From Dolichospermum planctonicum (GTDB lineage Bacteria > Cyanobacteriota > Cyanobacteriia > Cyanobacteriales > Nostocaceae): DNA of 64,000 nucleotides. The stretch spans positions 62,001 to 126,000 of the forward strand of contig NZ_BJCF01000007.1 in NCBI RefSeq assembly GCF_005402965.1. Reading direction: 5' to 3'. Of this stretch, positions 38,494-47,799 are shown piece after piece. Numbering within the stretch: the stretch's first letter is position 1; each line of letters opens with the position of its first letter. The position numbers and the translations under genes were made by a program. The notes beneath the pieces were generated by a model. That model was not told the DNA's origin. It did not search any database and worked only from the letters and a program-made list of their open reading frames with translations.

Positions 38494-39531
38494 TTAAAAA
38501 TGTTGAAATCCCTGACTGAGGTTAAGAACTCGGTCGGGTATTTCTCCTTTTTGATCTTCTAAAATTACTTTTGAGCCTGGGGTAATTTTACCGATTATTG
38601 CCGCACCATTTCCCAGTTGTTCTACCAATTTTAATGCCGGTTCTATTGGTAAACACAGGACTAATTCAAAATCTTCCCCACCATAAAGGGCATATTCTAA
38701 GCATTTCTCCTCAGTTAACCATCCTCCAAAGGCTGCTGGTAATGGTATTTTACTGGATTCTATCACTGCACCGACCTGACTGGCTCGACAAATTTGTAAT
38801 ATTGCATCTGCTAAACCGTCACTGCTATCCATACCAGCAACGGTAATTTGAGATTTGAGATTTGGGATTTTGCATTGGGATTCTACAATTTCCCACAAAA
38901 TAGGTAAGACATCTAACCGGGGGTTGGGACGCTGGTGGGCGGTAATTAAAGCCGTCTTGGCTTCAGCTTTGAGATTTTGACCTATTTCGGGATGTAAAAG
39001 TAATTCTAAGCCCCCACGGGACGCTCCATGTACCCCTGTCAGGACAATAGCATCTTCTACCTGAGCAGTGCCACGACGAATAATCAAATTAGGGTGAGCT
39101 TGACCAAATGCCGTAATAGCTAAAGTAGTAATAGGCGATCGCACAATATCACCACCAACTATGGGAATATGATACTTTGCCAAGCATTCTGTCATGCCCG
39201 CATATAATCCCTCAACCCAACTTACAGTTACATTTCCGGGTAAACCCAATCCCACAGTTATCCCCATGGGAGTTGCCCCCATTGCTGCTAAATCAGATAA
39301 ATTCGCCGCCGCAGCCCGCCAACCAGCATCCTGAGCAGAGGTGGTAACATCACTAAAATGCACGCCGTCAACGAGCATATCAGTGGTAACTATTAAACAT
39401 TTATCAGACTCCGTTACTAATACTGCCCCATCATCACCAATCATACCTGGTGGACAAAAGCGTTGTAATCTTTCTAAAAGACCTTGTTCACCAATATCTC
39501 GAATTTGCAGGGAAGATAAATCACTATTCAT
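38494..39531 (-). CDS. thiL: Thiamine-monophosphate kinase
   Basis: 345-aa AIR-synthase-related kinase that phosphorylates thiamine monophosphate to the active cofactor thiamine diphosphate. Motifs: IGDDGAVLVTESDKCLIVTTDMLVDGVHF, DLAAMGATPMGITVGLGLP, PIVGGDIVRSPITTLAITAFG, and GMDSSDGLADAILQIC with ALYGGEDFELVLCLP. Full length. It is convergent with gap2 across repeat arrays. Confidence 0.96.
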   Translation of the reverse strand: MNSDLSSLQIRDIGEQGLLERLQRFCPPGMIGDDGAVLVTESDKCLIVTTDMLVDGVHFSDVTTSAQDAGWRAAAANLSDLAAMGATPMGITVGLGLPGNVTVSWVEGLYAGMTECLAKYHIPIVGGDIVRSPITTLAITAFGQAHPNLIIRRGTAQVEDAIVLTGVHGASRGGLELLLHPEIGQNLKAEAKTALITAHQRPNPRLDVLPILWEIVESQCKIPNLKSQITVAGMDSSDGLADAILQICRASQVGAVIESSKIPLPAAFGGWLTEEKCLEYALYGGEDFELVLCLPIEPALKLVEQLGNGAAIIGKITPGSKVILEDQKGEIPDRVLNLSQGFQHF

Positions 39532-39632
39532 AATTTTACTATTTTGGATTTTCGATTTACGATTGTTAAATATTGATCAATTCAATATTGATCAAATAAT
39601 GTCAGATTTTATTTAGCCTTAATGATGATAAT

Positions 39633-40610
39633 TTAGACTAAATTAGAAATTACTTCCAGGAAATTTTTCAAAATTATAGACACATTATCACTTCTCCAAA
39701 CAGCAACAAGTTCTAATAATGGGGATTTTCCTTGTATAGAACGATAGATTACACCATGTCGTTGCAAATTTTGTACATTTGCTGGAAGTAGCGAAATTCC
39801 CATTCCACCCGCAACTAAACTGAGAACAGTTGATATCCATGCAGCTTCTTGTTTAACTTTTGGCTGAAAACCTGCATCCAGACAAAGATCATTAATTTGC
39901 TCACGCAAATTATATAACAGGTTATTTGGTGGAAGAATAAACTGATCATTTGCTAGTGCTGCAAGTGAAATACTAGTTCGTCTTGCAAAACGATGGTTTT
40001 CAGGTAAAACAATGACTAGGGATTCCTGAAGAACAGGGATAGAAGTCAAAACATGATCATTATCGTTATTAATAATATGCAAATTATGGAGGTGAAAGAA
40101 ACCTAAATCAAGTTTTTGGTTTCGCAATTTGTCAATTTGCTCATAAGAAGCTAACTCCTGTAGTACCAATTCTACTTCTGGAAATTTATCATGAAATGCT
40201 CTGAGAATGTCGGTTAGTTTACTATTAGCAATGGAGGTATTGATTCCTATATTTAATCTTCCTTTTTCACCCCGACTTAATCGTTGACCTAATTCAATTG
40301 ATTGTTCAATCTGATGGAGAATTTGACGGGCTGCTTGCAAAAACTCATTGCCAGCATCTGTTAATTTTAATGGGCGCTGGTGACGATCAAATATTTGAAA
40401 TCCAATTTTTTTCTCCAGCCATTTTATTTGCTTACTCAGAAATCCCTGATCAATTTCCAGATATGCAGCAGCGTTGGTAAATCCCTGCTTATCATTAACA
40501 GCGATCGCATAATTGAGATGACGTATTTCTATTTCATCCCAATTAGACCTGATATGATAGGGGTGTGTGCTGTTAGTCATCATGGTTAAAAATTCTTGTT
40601 TTTTCAGCAT
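39633..40610 (-). CDS. LysR-family transcriptional regulator
   Basis: 325-aa LTTR. The winged helix-turn-helix is at ~28-88 (LNYAIAVNDKQGFTNAAAYL, FLSKQIKWLEKKIGFQIFDR, LKLTDAGNEFLQAARQIL) and the periplasmic-binding-protein-like effector domain follows (GRLNIGINTSIANSKLTDIL onward). It is divergent from the aspartoacylase-like gene with only 47 bp between starts, so by the usual LTTR rule it probably controls that gene and itself. Inducer unknown. In the start region, ATG 40610 is taken; internal ATGs at codons 10-11 are possible. Confidence 0.92.
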   Translation of the reverse strand: MLKKQEFLTMMTNSTHPYHIRSNWDEIEIRHLNYAIAVNDKQGFTNAAAYLEIDQGFLSKQIKWLEKKIGFQIFDRHQRPLKLTDAGNEFLQAARQILHQIEQSIELGQRLSRGEKGRLNIGINTSIANSKLTDILRAFHDKFPEVELVLQELASYEQIDKLRNQKLDLGFFHLHNLHIINNDNDHVLTSIPVLQESLVIVLPENHRFARRTSISLAALANDQFILPPNNLLYNLREQINDLCLDAGFQPKVKQEAAWISTVLSLVAGGMGISLLPANVQNLQRHGVIYRSIQGKSPLLELVAVWRSDNVSIILKNFLEVISNLV

Positions 40611-40657
40611 TATGATATTTTAGTCATGGAATGTTGCATAAATAAGGTGATTGTATC

Positions 40658-41605
40658 ATGGTTTTCTCGGATATATTCAGAACAACACAACCACTTGTCA
40701 CTGGAGAACCAAAAATGAAGTATGATCATCAACTCAGTCGGGTGTTAATTGTCGGTGGAACTCACGGGAATGAGTTTACTGGAGTATACTTAATTAAAAA
40801 GTTTGAGCAATTCCCGCAATTAATTAATAGATCCAGTTTTGAAACACTGACTTTGTTGGCTAATCCTCAAGCCTTTACAGCAGTAAGACGATACATCAAC
40901 AAAGATTTGAATCGCTGCTTCCTGCGCCACAATTTAGAAGATTTAACACTATCTAGTTATGAGGATTTACGAGCTAGAGAGATTAACTATCTGTTTGGAA
41001 AAAATGGTAAAACTCCTGTTGATTTTATCGTTGATTTACATAGTACCACTGCTAATATGGGCATAACCATAATTGTAGATAATGATGAACCATTCAATTT
41101 GCAATTAGCCGCTTATCTTAATTATATTAATCCTGCAATCAAGGTTTGTAATTTGGGAAACTCTGGTCGCAGTCATGATTCACTGCGATCGCTTGGCAGA
41201 TTTGGAATTTGTATTGAGGTGGGATCTGTTCCTCAAGGTGTTTTAAATGCAGAGTTTTTTCTGAAAACTGAAGCCATAATATACACAATTTTAGATTATT
41301 TGGAACTGTACAACCAGGAAAAAGTTCCATCTTTTTCAAATAACCTAATCTGCTATGAATATCTAGAAAAAATTGATTATCCGAGAAACGAACAGGGAGA
41401 AATTCAAGCTATGATCCATCCTCATCTTCAGTTTCAAGATTATGAAGTTTTACATCCCGGTGATCCTATGTTTTTAACATTTGATGGTCAGATAATTAGC
41501 TATCAAGGAAACTCTACGGTTTATCCTGTCTTTATCAATGAAGCTGCTTATTACGAGAAAGGTACTGCTATGTGTTTTACAGAAAAGCATCAAATCACAA
41601 TTTAG
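40658..41605 (+). CDS. Aspartoacylase-like zinc carboxypeptidase-fold hydrolase
   Basis: 315-aa member of the AspA/AstE family. Zinc ligands are in [10 protein letters not shown] (His, Glu) and [12 protein letters not shown] (His); [11 protein letters not shown] carries substrate-binding Asn-Arg, and [14 protein letters not shown] the catalytic Glu. Aspartoacylases cleave N-acetyl-aspartate and related N-acyl amino acids to acid and amino acid. A second plausible start is ATG 40694 (303 aa), preceded by GGAG at 8 nt and giving the usual family N-terminus; the first start has AAGGTGA. The adjacent divergent LysR gene suggests substrate-induced expression. Confidence 0.88.
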   Translation: MVFSDIFRTTQPLVTGEPKMKYDHQLSRVLIVGGTHGNEFTGVYLIKKFEQFPQLINRSSFETLTLLANPQAFTAVRRYINKDLNRCFLRHNLEDLTLSSYEDLRAREINYLFGKNGKTPVDFIVDLHSTTANMGITIIVDNDEPFNLQLAAYLNYINPAIKVCNLGNSGRSHDSLRSLGRFGICIEVGSVPQGVLNAEFFLKTEAIIYTILDYLELYNQEKVPSFSNNLICYEYLEKIDYPRNEQGEIQAMIHPHLQFQDYEVLHPGDPMFLTFDGQIISYQGNSTVYPVFINEAAYYEKGTAMCFTEKHQITI

Positions 41606-41612
41606 AAAAAGT

Positions 41613-41987
41613 TTGAAAGGATTAATTCAGGAGTTAACAAATCTGTCTAAATCTCCAGGTTGTTCTGGATGCGTCACACTTTTATTATTTATTTGTTACA
41701 TAATGTGGTGGTCACCAATTAGTATTTCTGATACTATCACTTGTCACCGAGTAAAGCAGGGATATGTGAATTGTCGGCTAGAACATAGTAGTTTGTCTGC
41801 ATTTTGGTCTAATTCAATTACCGAGTTCCAGCTTTTAGATACTCAGGTTGAGACCCCATATAATTCGGAAGGATGTCAGATATCAACGCTATACTTAAAA
41901 ACTAACCAAGAACGCATCAAATTTTCTGATTACTCTTGTAACAATCACCTGGTAAATATTGATGCTACAATCCATCTAAAACTTTAG
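41613..41987 (+). CDS. Hypothetical single-pass membrane protein
   Basis: Open frame continuing 3' of the aspartoacylase-like gene. One membrane helix (CVTLLLFICYIMWWSPIS) is followed by an exported-side domain with cysteines (ITCHRVKQGYVNCRLEHSS, SEGCQISTLYLKTNQERIKF). The pattern TCxRV-x4-VNC after a helix resembles a small family of cyanobacterial membrane proteins of unknown function. The start is unclear: the full open frame begins inside the upstream gene at 41538; TTG 41613, 8 bp after the upstream stop, is chosen without a clear ribosome site. Confidence 0.5.
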   Translation: MKGLIQELTNLSKSPGCSGCVTLLLFICYIMWWSPISISDTITCHRVKQGYVNCRLEHSSLSAFWSNSITEFQLLDTQVETPYNSEGCQISTLYLKTNQERIKFSDYSCNNHLVNIDATIHLKL

Positions 41988-42217
41988 CTGGACAGGAAAG
42001 ATTTCTCAAGCTTTTTGTGTCTTTACCTTTTGATGATGCTGCTGCTAGTATTTTTGGGCGCATTAGGGCGGAATTAGCTGCTAGTGGTACGCCAATTGGT
42101 CCCTATGATTTACAAATTGCAGCTATTGCGATCGCAAATAATTTGATTTTGGTGACGCATAATGTCAAGGAATTTAGCCGGGTAAATGGTTTACAGTTTG
42201 AAGGTTGGGAAGTTTAA
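41963..42217 (+). pseudogene. VapC-type PIN toxin, N-terminally truncated remnant
   Basis: An open stretch from just after a TGA at 41960 reads NPSKTLAGQERFLKLFVSLP, then FDDAAASIFGRIRAELAASG and TPIGPYDLQIAAIAIANNLI, ending VTHNVKEFSRVNGLQFEGWE. This is the C-terminal two thirds of a VapC PIN-domain RNase with the conserved PYD-x-QIAA and TxNxxEF acidic residues. The N-terminal half with the first catalytic Asp (DTN) is missing and replaced by the end of the membrane-protein gene. No antitoxin gene is next to it. A GTG at 42017 would give only 66 residues. Confidence 0.75.
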
Positions 42218-42525
42218 TTTTAATTTGCTTATATTAAAAATATAAATGGCTCTACCGATACCTTGATGATATTTTCGGTAAAATATCCCTAAAAACCTTA
42301 CACTGACTGGATTTGAGGTTTTAATATTTATATTTTCAAAAATAGGTGATTCCTACAGAGCGCAACGCTTACGCATATTAATTTAGATCAAACCCACAAA
42401 TTTTAAAACGATTAGGAGAACCCATGATAGCTTAATTTATCTGCACCTGGTTTCAATATCTAGTTATGCCAAATCATGTTCCAATTAGAGTATATTAAAA
42501 AACAGTTGTCTTTTTAGTTTCCCAA
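42218..42525. other. Intergenic region before the 201-aa gene
   Basis: 308 bp, AT-rich. It contains a short GC-richer dispersed repeat fragment (GCGCAACGCTTACGC, ~42360). Nothing else recognisable; it presumably carries the promoter of the downstream gene. Confidence 0.4.
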
Positions 42526-43131
42526 ATGAGCGACACCAAAAGAATAGACACAAACGCCTATGTGACAGTACAAGGGCAATATGCTGTAGTCAATGAAGGT
42601 TCTGGCTATGCCATTATCACTACTCACACAAAACAGGTAATTGCCCGCAATATCTCATCTTTCTTGGACTGCGTAAAAACTCTAGAGTATATCTTTAGTA
42701 ATGCTGAGTCTCAAAATTCAGATCCAATCCAAACTTCTGCTTTTATTTATGAACCAGACACTCCTCCTAAATCAGTTCAGGAAAAAATTAATTATGAACC
42801 TAAAAAACTAGATGAACTAGATTTTGCTCTTATCAGAAGTCTAGCCTCGTATTTTGAAGAAATGAATGGTAAAATCCGCCATTACCGTAAAGATCATAAT
42901 GCTTCAGAAGCAGAAGCAGATGTAATAGCGAGTTATTACCTCAAGACTGCTGGTATTATTAGGGGTGTTAAAACTGAAAAAGATTTGGTAGAACTGATCC
43001 AATATATAGAAAACCTCAAGGAAAAGGTTAGTATATACCAGCATAAAGATTATAACTATCGTTGGTCTACAAGTTTAGAAAAAAAGGTTCTAGCTAAATT
43101 AAGGAAAATAATGGATAGACTCAAAAATTAA
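42526..43131 (+). CDS. Conserved-looking hypothetical protein, 201 aa
   Basis: I do not recognise a family. The N-terminal ~60 residues (YVTVQGQYAVVNEGSGYAII) look beta-rich, a Pro/Ser linker follows, and the C-terminal ~110 residues are predicted mostly helical and charged (KKLDELDFALIRSLASYFEE, EKDLVELIQYIENLKEKVSI, SLEKKVLAKLRKIMDRLK). No signal peptide or membrane helix. It begins with a clear ATG after an AT-rich region, and a hairpin with downstream T-run follows, so it is probably an independent gene. Confidence 0.6.
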   Translation: MSDTKRIDTNAYVTVQGQYAVVNEGSGYAIITTHTKQVIARNISSFLDCVKTLEYIFSNAESQNSDPIQTSAFIYEPDTPPKSVQEKINYEPKKLDELDFALIRSLASYFEEMNGKIRHYRKDHNASEAEADVIASYYLKTAGIIRGVKTEKDLVELIQYIENLKEKVSIYQHKDYNYRWSTSLEKKVLAKLRKIMDRLKN

Positions 43132-43189
43132 TTGAAAGACGTTATTACTACTAACCGCAAGCGGAAAGAGCTAAAGTCGCTTTGAGAAA

Positions 43190-43222
43190 GTAGAGATGTT
43201 TACCAAATTCAAACATCCCTAC
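43190..43222 (+). terminator. Terminator between convergent genes
   Basis: Arms GTAGAGATGTTT (43190-43201) and AAACATCCCTAC (43211-43222), one mismatch, 9-nt loop, followed by a T-rich tract. Serves the 201-aa gene and may also stop the convergent cyclophilin transcript. Confidence 0.65.
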
Positions 43223-43239
43223 CTTTTGATTTTAATCTT

Positions 43240-44352
43240 TTATGAAACTGCTTGCGGCTGAACTAAATTTTCCACACCTTGAATAACAGTCGCAGATTCA
43301 ATTTTGTCACCAGCTTTGAGTTTATCTAAAATCTCTCTCCCTTCAGTCAGATAACCAAATACAGCATAACGACCATCTAAAAGATTACGTCCTGCGGGGG
43401 TAAGTTCTGGTTCAAACAGAAAGAAGAAAACTTGAGAAGAACCACCATTAGGTTCATTTTCTGGCCGGGCCATAACTAAAGCGCCAAAAGAAGAAAAAGG
43501 TAAAACTGGCATATCTAAATAACGTCCAGATTCTTCGAGCGTAATACCGTAGGTTGGTTCTTTTTCACCTTGGACTAAAATCTCTAAAGGAATAGCCCGA
43601 TATTTGCTAGTTTCCGGGTCAATAAAACCAACTTCTTGACCAACAGGATCTCCAGTTTGTAAAAAGTAAGATTCTTCCGAACGGGTAAATTCTAAACCAT
43701 TATAAAAACCGCGTTGTACTAAATCTACAAAATTACCAGCAGTGACAGGGGCGCTATAGCCATCTACCACTACGGTAAGATCGCCTTTATTAGTTTTAAA
43801 AGCAATGGTAGCGCGTCCTTTGAGTTGGGGTAAATTACTGTACTCAGCCGGAACTGCAAAGGGAAATTCCTTGACCATTGATTCTTCTAACAAGCTGACA
43901 AGATCGAGTAATTTGGCTCTTCCCTCAAGAACTGCTTCCTTTCGCTTAGTTTTAACTATTTCTTGCAGTTCTGTTATCCCAGATTTCAATTCAGTCATCC
44001 AAGCTTGAGCTTGAGCTTGGCGTTCTTCCGGAATACTTGCTAATATTTGGGAAGGTTTATCGAGTATCCGCGATGCTTGCTTGAGATCATTATTAACCGC
44101 GCTCCACCGCTTATTCGCTCGCAGTTGGTTAGAAATGTCTTCTAAACTGGCTTGTAGTTTACGTACAGGTTGATTATCTATCGGGAGTGCATAGCGTAAC
44201 AAGGCCTTTCCGTCGGTAATTGCGTTTCCCGCTGGTAAGCCGGCGTTACTAGTGGGAGTCCACCCAGCCGTACTTATGCCTAAAAATATTGTTATTAACA
44301 ATATTAGTTTGAGACTGTTCTTCACCCAGGACTTTAATAAGTTCAACATCAA
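43240..44352 (-). CDS. Exported cyclophilin-type peptidyl-prolyl isomerase (TLP40/CYP38-like)
   Basis: 370-aa protein with an N-terminal signal peptide (SLKLILLITIFLGISTAGW, ~13-31), a helical region (~70-180) and a cyclophilin domain (~185-365: FKTNKGDLTVVVDGYSAPVTAGNF, YNGLEFTRSEESYFLQTGDP, NGGSSQVFFFLFEP, DGRYAVFGYLTEG). The two-part architecture is that of the thylakoid-lumen protein TLP40/CYP38, linked in plants to photosystem II assembly and phosphatase control. Lumen or periplasm location follows from the signal peptide. Divergent from efp. Confidence 0.9.
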   Translation of the reverse strand: MMLNLLKSWVKNSLKLILLITIFLGISTAGWTPTSNAGLPAGNAITDGKALLRYALPIDNQPVRKLQASLEDISNQLRANKRWSAVNNDLKQASRILDKPSQILASIPEERQAQAQAWMTELKSGITELQEIVKTKRKEAVLEGRAKLLDLVSLLEESMVKEFPFAVPAEYSNLPQLKGRATIAFKTNKGDLTVVVDGYSAPVTAGNFVDLVQRGFYNGLEFTRSEESYFLQTGDPVGQEVGFIDPETSKYRAIPLEILVQGEKEPTYGITLEESGRYLDMPVLPFSSFGALVMARPENEPNGGSSQVFFFLFEPELTPAGRNLLDGRYAVFGYLTEGREILDKLKAGDKIESATVIQGVENLVQPQAVS

Positions 44353-44582
44353 ATTTCTCTTTCTTTAGTATCAAAGTGTTGATTGGAAGTAACTTATTGA
44401 TTATCTTCCCACATTGGGAGTCTGGAGATTGAAGACAGTGGGGAAGCAAAAGAATTAGGTGAAGCACAGGAGTTGCAGGGGAGAATTTACCATGACCCAT
44501 GACCTCTTCTTGAATAACTAACCATTAATGACCCTAGAAGGGTACAATGAATGCCGATTGTCTTGCAAAATTTGAAAGTTTC

Positions 44583-45140
44583 ATGATCTCTAGTAACGAC
44601 TTTCGACCTGGTGTTTCAATTGTATTAGATGGTTCGGTCTGGCGCGTGATAGATTTTCTTCATGTTAAGCCAGGTAAGGGTTCTGCTTTCGTGCGGACAA
44701 CCCTGAAAAATGTCCAAACTGGGAAACAATTAGAAAAAACTTTTCGGGCTGGGGAAACTGTCCCCCAGGCTACTCTGGAAAAGGTAACGATGCAACATAC
44801 CTATAAAGAAGGTGATGAGTTTATCTTTATGGATATGGAGACTTATGAAGAAGGTAGATTAACTTCAGCGCAAATTGGCGATCGCGTCAAGTACCTCAAA
44901 GATGGTATGGAAGTGAATGTGATTCGCTGGGGCGAACAGGTGCTAGAAGTTGAACTACCTAATTCTGTAGTCTTGGAAATTGTGCAAACAGATCCTGGTG
45001 TTAAGGGTGATACTGCTACAGGTGGTACTAAACCTGCAATTCTAGAAACTGGAGCAACTATCATGGTTCCCTTGTTTATTGCTCAAGGGGAGCGCATCAA
45101 GATTGATACCAGAGAAGATAAGTATTTAGGCAGGGAATAA
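44583..45140 (+). CDS. efp: Translation elongation factor P
   Basis: 185-aa EF-P, which enters stalled ribosomes at polyproline stretches. [17 protein letters not shown] at the N-terminus, the modifiable tip residue in KPGKGSAF (Lys32), and C-terminal [16 protein letters not shown]. The start at 44583 gives the standard family length; an upstream in-frame ATG at 44547 adds 12 non-homologous residues. accB follows after 144 bp, the usual cyanobacterial efp-accB order. Confidence 0.97.
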   Translation: MISSNDFRPGVSIVLDGSVWRVIDFLHVKPGKGSAFVRTTLKNVQTGKQLEKTFRAGETVPQATLEKVTMQHTYKEGDEFIFMDMETYEEGRLTSAQIGDRVKYLKDGMEVNVIRWGEQVLEVELPNSVVLEIVQTDPGVKGDTATGGTKPAILETGATIMVPLFIAQGERIKIDTREDKYLGRE

Positions 45141-45205
45141 TTTTCCTATTTTTTTGATACCAACTGGGAGTAGTGAAGACTAAAACCCTTGGTAATCATG
45201 ATTTG

Positions 45206-45228
45206 AATCCCTTTTTTATAGAGGGATT
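45206..45228. promoter_or_regulatory. Small hairpin in the efp-accB spacer
   Basis: AATCCC (45206-45211) and GGGATT (45223-45228) can pair around an AT-rich loop. Possibly a weak terminator or attenuator; low support. Confidence 0.25.
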
Positions 45229-45284
45229 AAATCCCTGCCTTACTTAGAATTTTAATTTAACGGTTAGGTCGAGGTAAAATAATT

Positions 45285-45794
45285 GTGACATTAGACTTTA
45301 ATGAAATCCGCCAACTACTGGTAACTATTGCCCAAACTGATATTGCGGAAGTTACACTCAAAAATAATGAGTTTGAATTAACGGTACGCAAAGCTATCAG
45401 TTTTAGCAATAATGCCCAAGGAATAGTTAGTGGTGTGGTGAGTGCTGGTGTAACCCATTTGGGATCTACAACTTCACCAGAAATGGTCATAAATAAAGTT
45501 GTGGATAATTCCATAATTCAACCTGTTGTTTCTCCTTCACCCATTAATCAAAAATTGGTTGACGTATTATCTCCTATGGTGGGGACATTTTACCGCGCCC
45601 CAGCACCAGGAGAAAGTCCCTTTGTGGAAGTGGGCGATCGCGTCAAATCTAGTCAAAGTGTGTGTATTATTGAAGCAATGAAGCTTATGAACGAAATTGA
45701 AGCCGAAGTCTCTGGACAGGTGATGGAAATTTTAGTTCAAAATGGTGAACCAGTAGAATATGGTCAACCTTTGATGAGAATTAACCCCGATTAA
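45285..45794 (+). CDS. accB: Biotin carboxyl carrier protein of acetyl-CoA carboxylase
   Basis: 169-aa BCCP, the biotin-bearing subunit of acetyl-CoA carboxylase in fatty acid synthesis. N-terminal DFNEIRQLLVTIAQTDIAEV, linker, then the biotinyl domain from VLSPMVGTFYRAPAPGESPF to QPLMRINPD with biotin attachment Lys133 in EAMKLMNEIEAE. GTG start with GAGG 9 nt upstream. It follows efp on the same strand. Confidence 0.97.
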   Translation: MTLDFNEIRQLLVTIAQTDIAEVTLKNNEFELTVRKAISFSNNAQGIVSGVVSAGVTHLGSTTSPEMVINKVVDNSIIQPVVSPSPINQKLVDVLSPMVGTFYRAPAPGESPFVEVGDRVKSSQSVCIIEAMKLMNEIEAEVSGQVMEILVQNGEPVEYGQPLMRINPD

Positions 45795-45802
45795 TTATTA
45801 AA

Positions 45803-45859
45803 TAGGGAACAGGGAACAGGGAACAGGGAACTCTTAACTGGGAACAGGGAACAGGGAAA
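45803..45859. repeat. STRR: GGGAACA heptamers
   Basis: Seven-bp GGGAACA units interrupted by ACTCTTAACT, in the space between convergent accB and the GerMN gene. The same composite occurs inside the MITE arms at 46722 and 47800. Confidence 0.8.
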
Positions 45860-45863
45860 CTGA

Positions 45864-46475
45864 CTAAAGGGGATAATTTTTCTGAAAACTTTCCCGGGTG
45901 AGTGGTTGTTCTAATTCCACACCTTCACCACCTAAAACCTCCAAGGGTTTACCGTTGACTTCAATGTAAACTTTAGCTTGAGGGTTTAAACTAGTAGCAG
46001 TATATACAACTTGTCCAATTCTTCCGATCATGGAACTGCTACCGCCACCAGTGGTAAAGTTTTCAGATAAGTTGACGTGAACATCATTATTTTCGGCTTT
46101 GAGTCCCAGTAGTTTGGTCCCCTGGGGAATAGTAGTAGAGTCTGTTCCTTGAGGAGGTCCGGCTAATAAAGTTTTAAATGCTGTTTCTAAAACTTGGTCC
46201 GGTTGGGTAGCAGCAATTTTCAGAGGTTGGGGAACTAAATCAAAACGATTTTCCTTAGACCTGAGCCAATATATATTAGCAGTTTGTTCATTACCCTGTT
46301 GGCTGTTCGATTCCTGTATTGGCTTTTTAATGATTTCCGAGGGGTTGGTAGGTGTGGGAGTATTGGCGCTCTGGGAAGAAAACCAAGCTACTCCACCGCT
46401 TACCGCTACCACTGCTACCGAAATGGCTGCTACTAGACCGGAAGAAATACTGTTAGTTCTTTGTTGGTCATTCAT
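45864..46475 (-). CDS. GerMN-domain membrane-anchored protein
   Basis: 203-aa protein with one N-terminal membrane helix (GLVAAISVAVVAVSGGVAWF, ~13-32), a Pro/Thr/Ser linker, and a GerMN (sporulation/germination) domain: NIYWLRSKENRFDLVP, VLETAFKTLLAGPPQGTDS, TIPQGTKLLGLKAENNDVHV and IGQVVYTATSLNPQAKVYIE. In cyanobacteria such proteins are exported and of unknown function; cell-envelope binding is likely. Convergent with accB. Confidence 0.88.
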   Translation of the reverse strand: MNDQQRTNSISSGLVAAISVAVVAVSGGVAWFSSQSANTPTPTNPSEIIKKPIQESNSQQGNEQTANIYWLRSKENRFDLVPQPLKIAATQPDQVLETAFKTLLAGPPQGTDSTTIPQGTKLLGLKAENNDVHVNLSENFTTGGGSSSMIGRIGQVVYTATSLNPQAKVYIEVNGKPLEVLGGEGVELEQPLTRESFQKNYPL

Positions 46476-46721
46476 ATCTAAAACCTAGTTGACTAAGGAC
46501 TGAAATAGTATTCGTAATATAAGTATATAAGTAGCCTGTTTATAGAGGTTATATCTCTGGTACAAATCTTTGGCTTTGATTTATACATAAACTACTCTTG
46601 CTGGTTTTGCCCCTTTTCACTCCAATTGTAGAGTTATCCTTTGGGGTCTGTCACCTATCTCTTGATCTAAATTCCATGATTTCTTGAAAAAAGATTTAAA
46701 TTAAAATTGGGCAAAATGTGG

Positions 46722-46878
46722 TAAGTAGGTTGGCGTGAAAAATTGTCGTTATGACAAGGGAACAGGGAACTCTTAACTGGGAACAGGGAACTCTTAACTG
46801 GGAACAGGGAACAGGGAAGAGGTTTTGAGCAACTTTACTTTTCGTTACTTGTGTCGGTTTTTTCCGTTCACTTACTTG
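46722..46878 (+). mobile_element. MITE-like element, left arm flanking the Uma2 gene
   Basis: About 157 bp ending in short inverted repeats (TAAGTAGGT at the left, ACTTACTTG at the right). It contains ATTGTCGTTATGACAAGG, GGGAACA heptamers and a CCGACA-rich end. The inverted copy lies at 47800-47965. Confidence 0.75.
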
Positions 46879-47051
46879 TACAAGTCAGTTGGTGATAAAT
46901 ATTAGTTATTTTACCAGATGAAAAAGTATAATTTATGTTTTTTTCACCCAGGGGCGCAGAGGCGCGGAGGGTAAGAGTTAGGGTAAAAGTTTAAGAAATG
47001 TAATTTTTGCAGGTTTCCTGAAAAATAAGTTGATTAGTTATAGTATAATTC

Positions 47052-47798
47052 ATGAATCCCTCTGATGTGGTGGCTATGGTTGTTACTGCTTCGACCTGCA
47101 AGATTACCTGGGAACTCTTACCTGAAGATTTTGTTTTAGAAGATGAACCTGTGGATAATGTCAATCAACCCTCTTTAGCTGCGGCGCTGACCGAAAGTCT
47201 ACAATTGGCGGGGAAACTACCAGAAACAGCCCTGGCTACGACTAATTATGGCATCTGTGCTACAGTTAACAACAAAATTGTGATCAAAGCACCTGATTGG
47301 GCTTATATACCGAAAATTACCGTATCTAGAGAGGAAGTACAACGTAGTTATACTCCTCACAAACAGGGTGAAATACCGATTGTGGTGATGGAATTTCTTT
47401 CGGATACAAATGGGAGTGAATATTCCAGTAAACGGACTTTTCCCCCCGGTAAATGGTTTTTTTATGAAGAAGTTTTAAAAGTTGCCAATTACCTGATTTT
47501 TGCACCTGACACGGGCATTTTGGAGGTACATCGGTTACAAAATTCGGGAAAATATGAATTACGTTCTCCTGATGAAAATAACCGTTATTGGTTAGAGGAG
47601 ATGGAATTATTTATTGGTGTGTGGTCAGGAAAGCGCGAAAACCGTGATGGTTACTGGTTACGGTGGTGGGATAAACAGGGTAATTTGTTATTGTGGGGGT
47701 TTGAGTCGGTTGAGCAGGAACGACGAGAAAAGGAAGCTGCTTTACAACGTTTAGCAGAGTTGGAGAAACGATTGCGAGATGCGGGAATTGAAGTTTAA
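47052..47798 (+). CDS. Uma2-family PD-(D/E)xK putative endonuclease
   Basis: 248-aa protein of the Uma2 (DUF820) family, abundant in cyanobacteria. The nuclease-like core shows KAPDWAYIPKI (Asp) and IPIVVMEFLSDTN (Glu), then YEEVLKVANYLIFAPDTG and a C-terminal coiled coil (ERREKEAALQRLAELEKRLR). The usual second acidic-x-Lys element is altered (MEFLS), so activity is uncertain. The family is often linked with mobile DNA but the biological role is not settled. The gene lies between two inverted MITEs, and its stop codon is 1 bp from the right one. Confidence 0.8.
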   Translation: MNPSDVVAMVVTASTCKITWELLPEDFVLEDEPVDNVNQPSLAAALTESLQLAGKLPETALATTNYGICATVNNKIVIKAPDWAYIPKITVSREEVQRSYTPHKQGEIPIVVMEFLSDTNGSEYSSKRTFPPGKWFFYEEVLKVANYLIFAPDTGILEVHRLQNSGKYELRSPDENNRYWLEEMELFIGVWSGKRENRDGYWLRWWDKQGNLLLWGFESVEQERREKEAALQRLAELEKRLRDAGIEV

Positions 47799-47799
47799 A

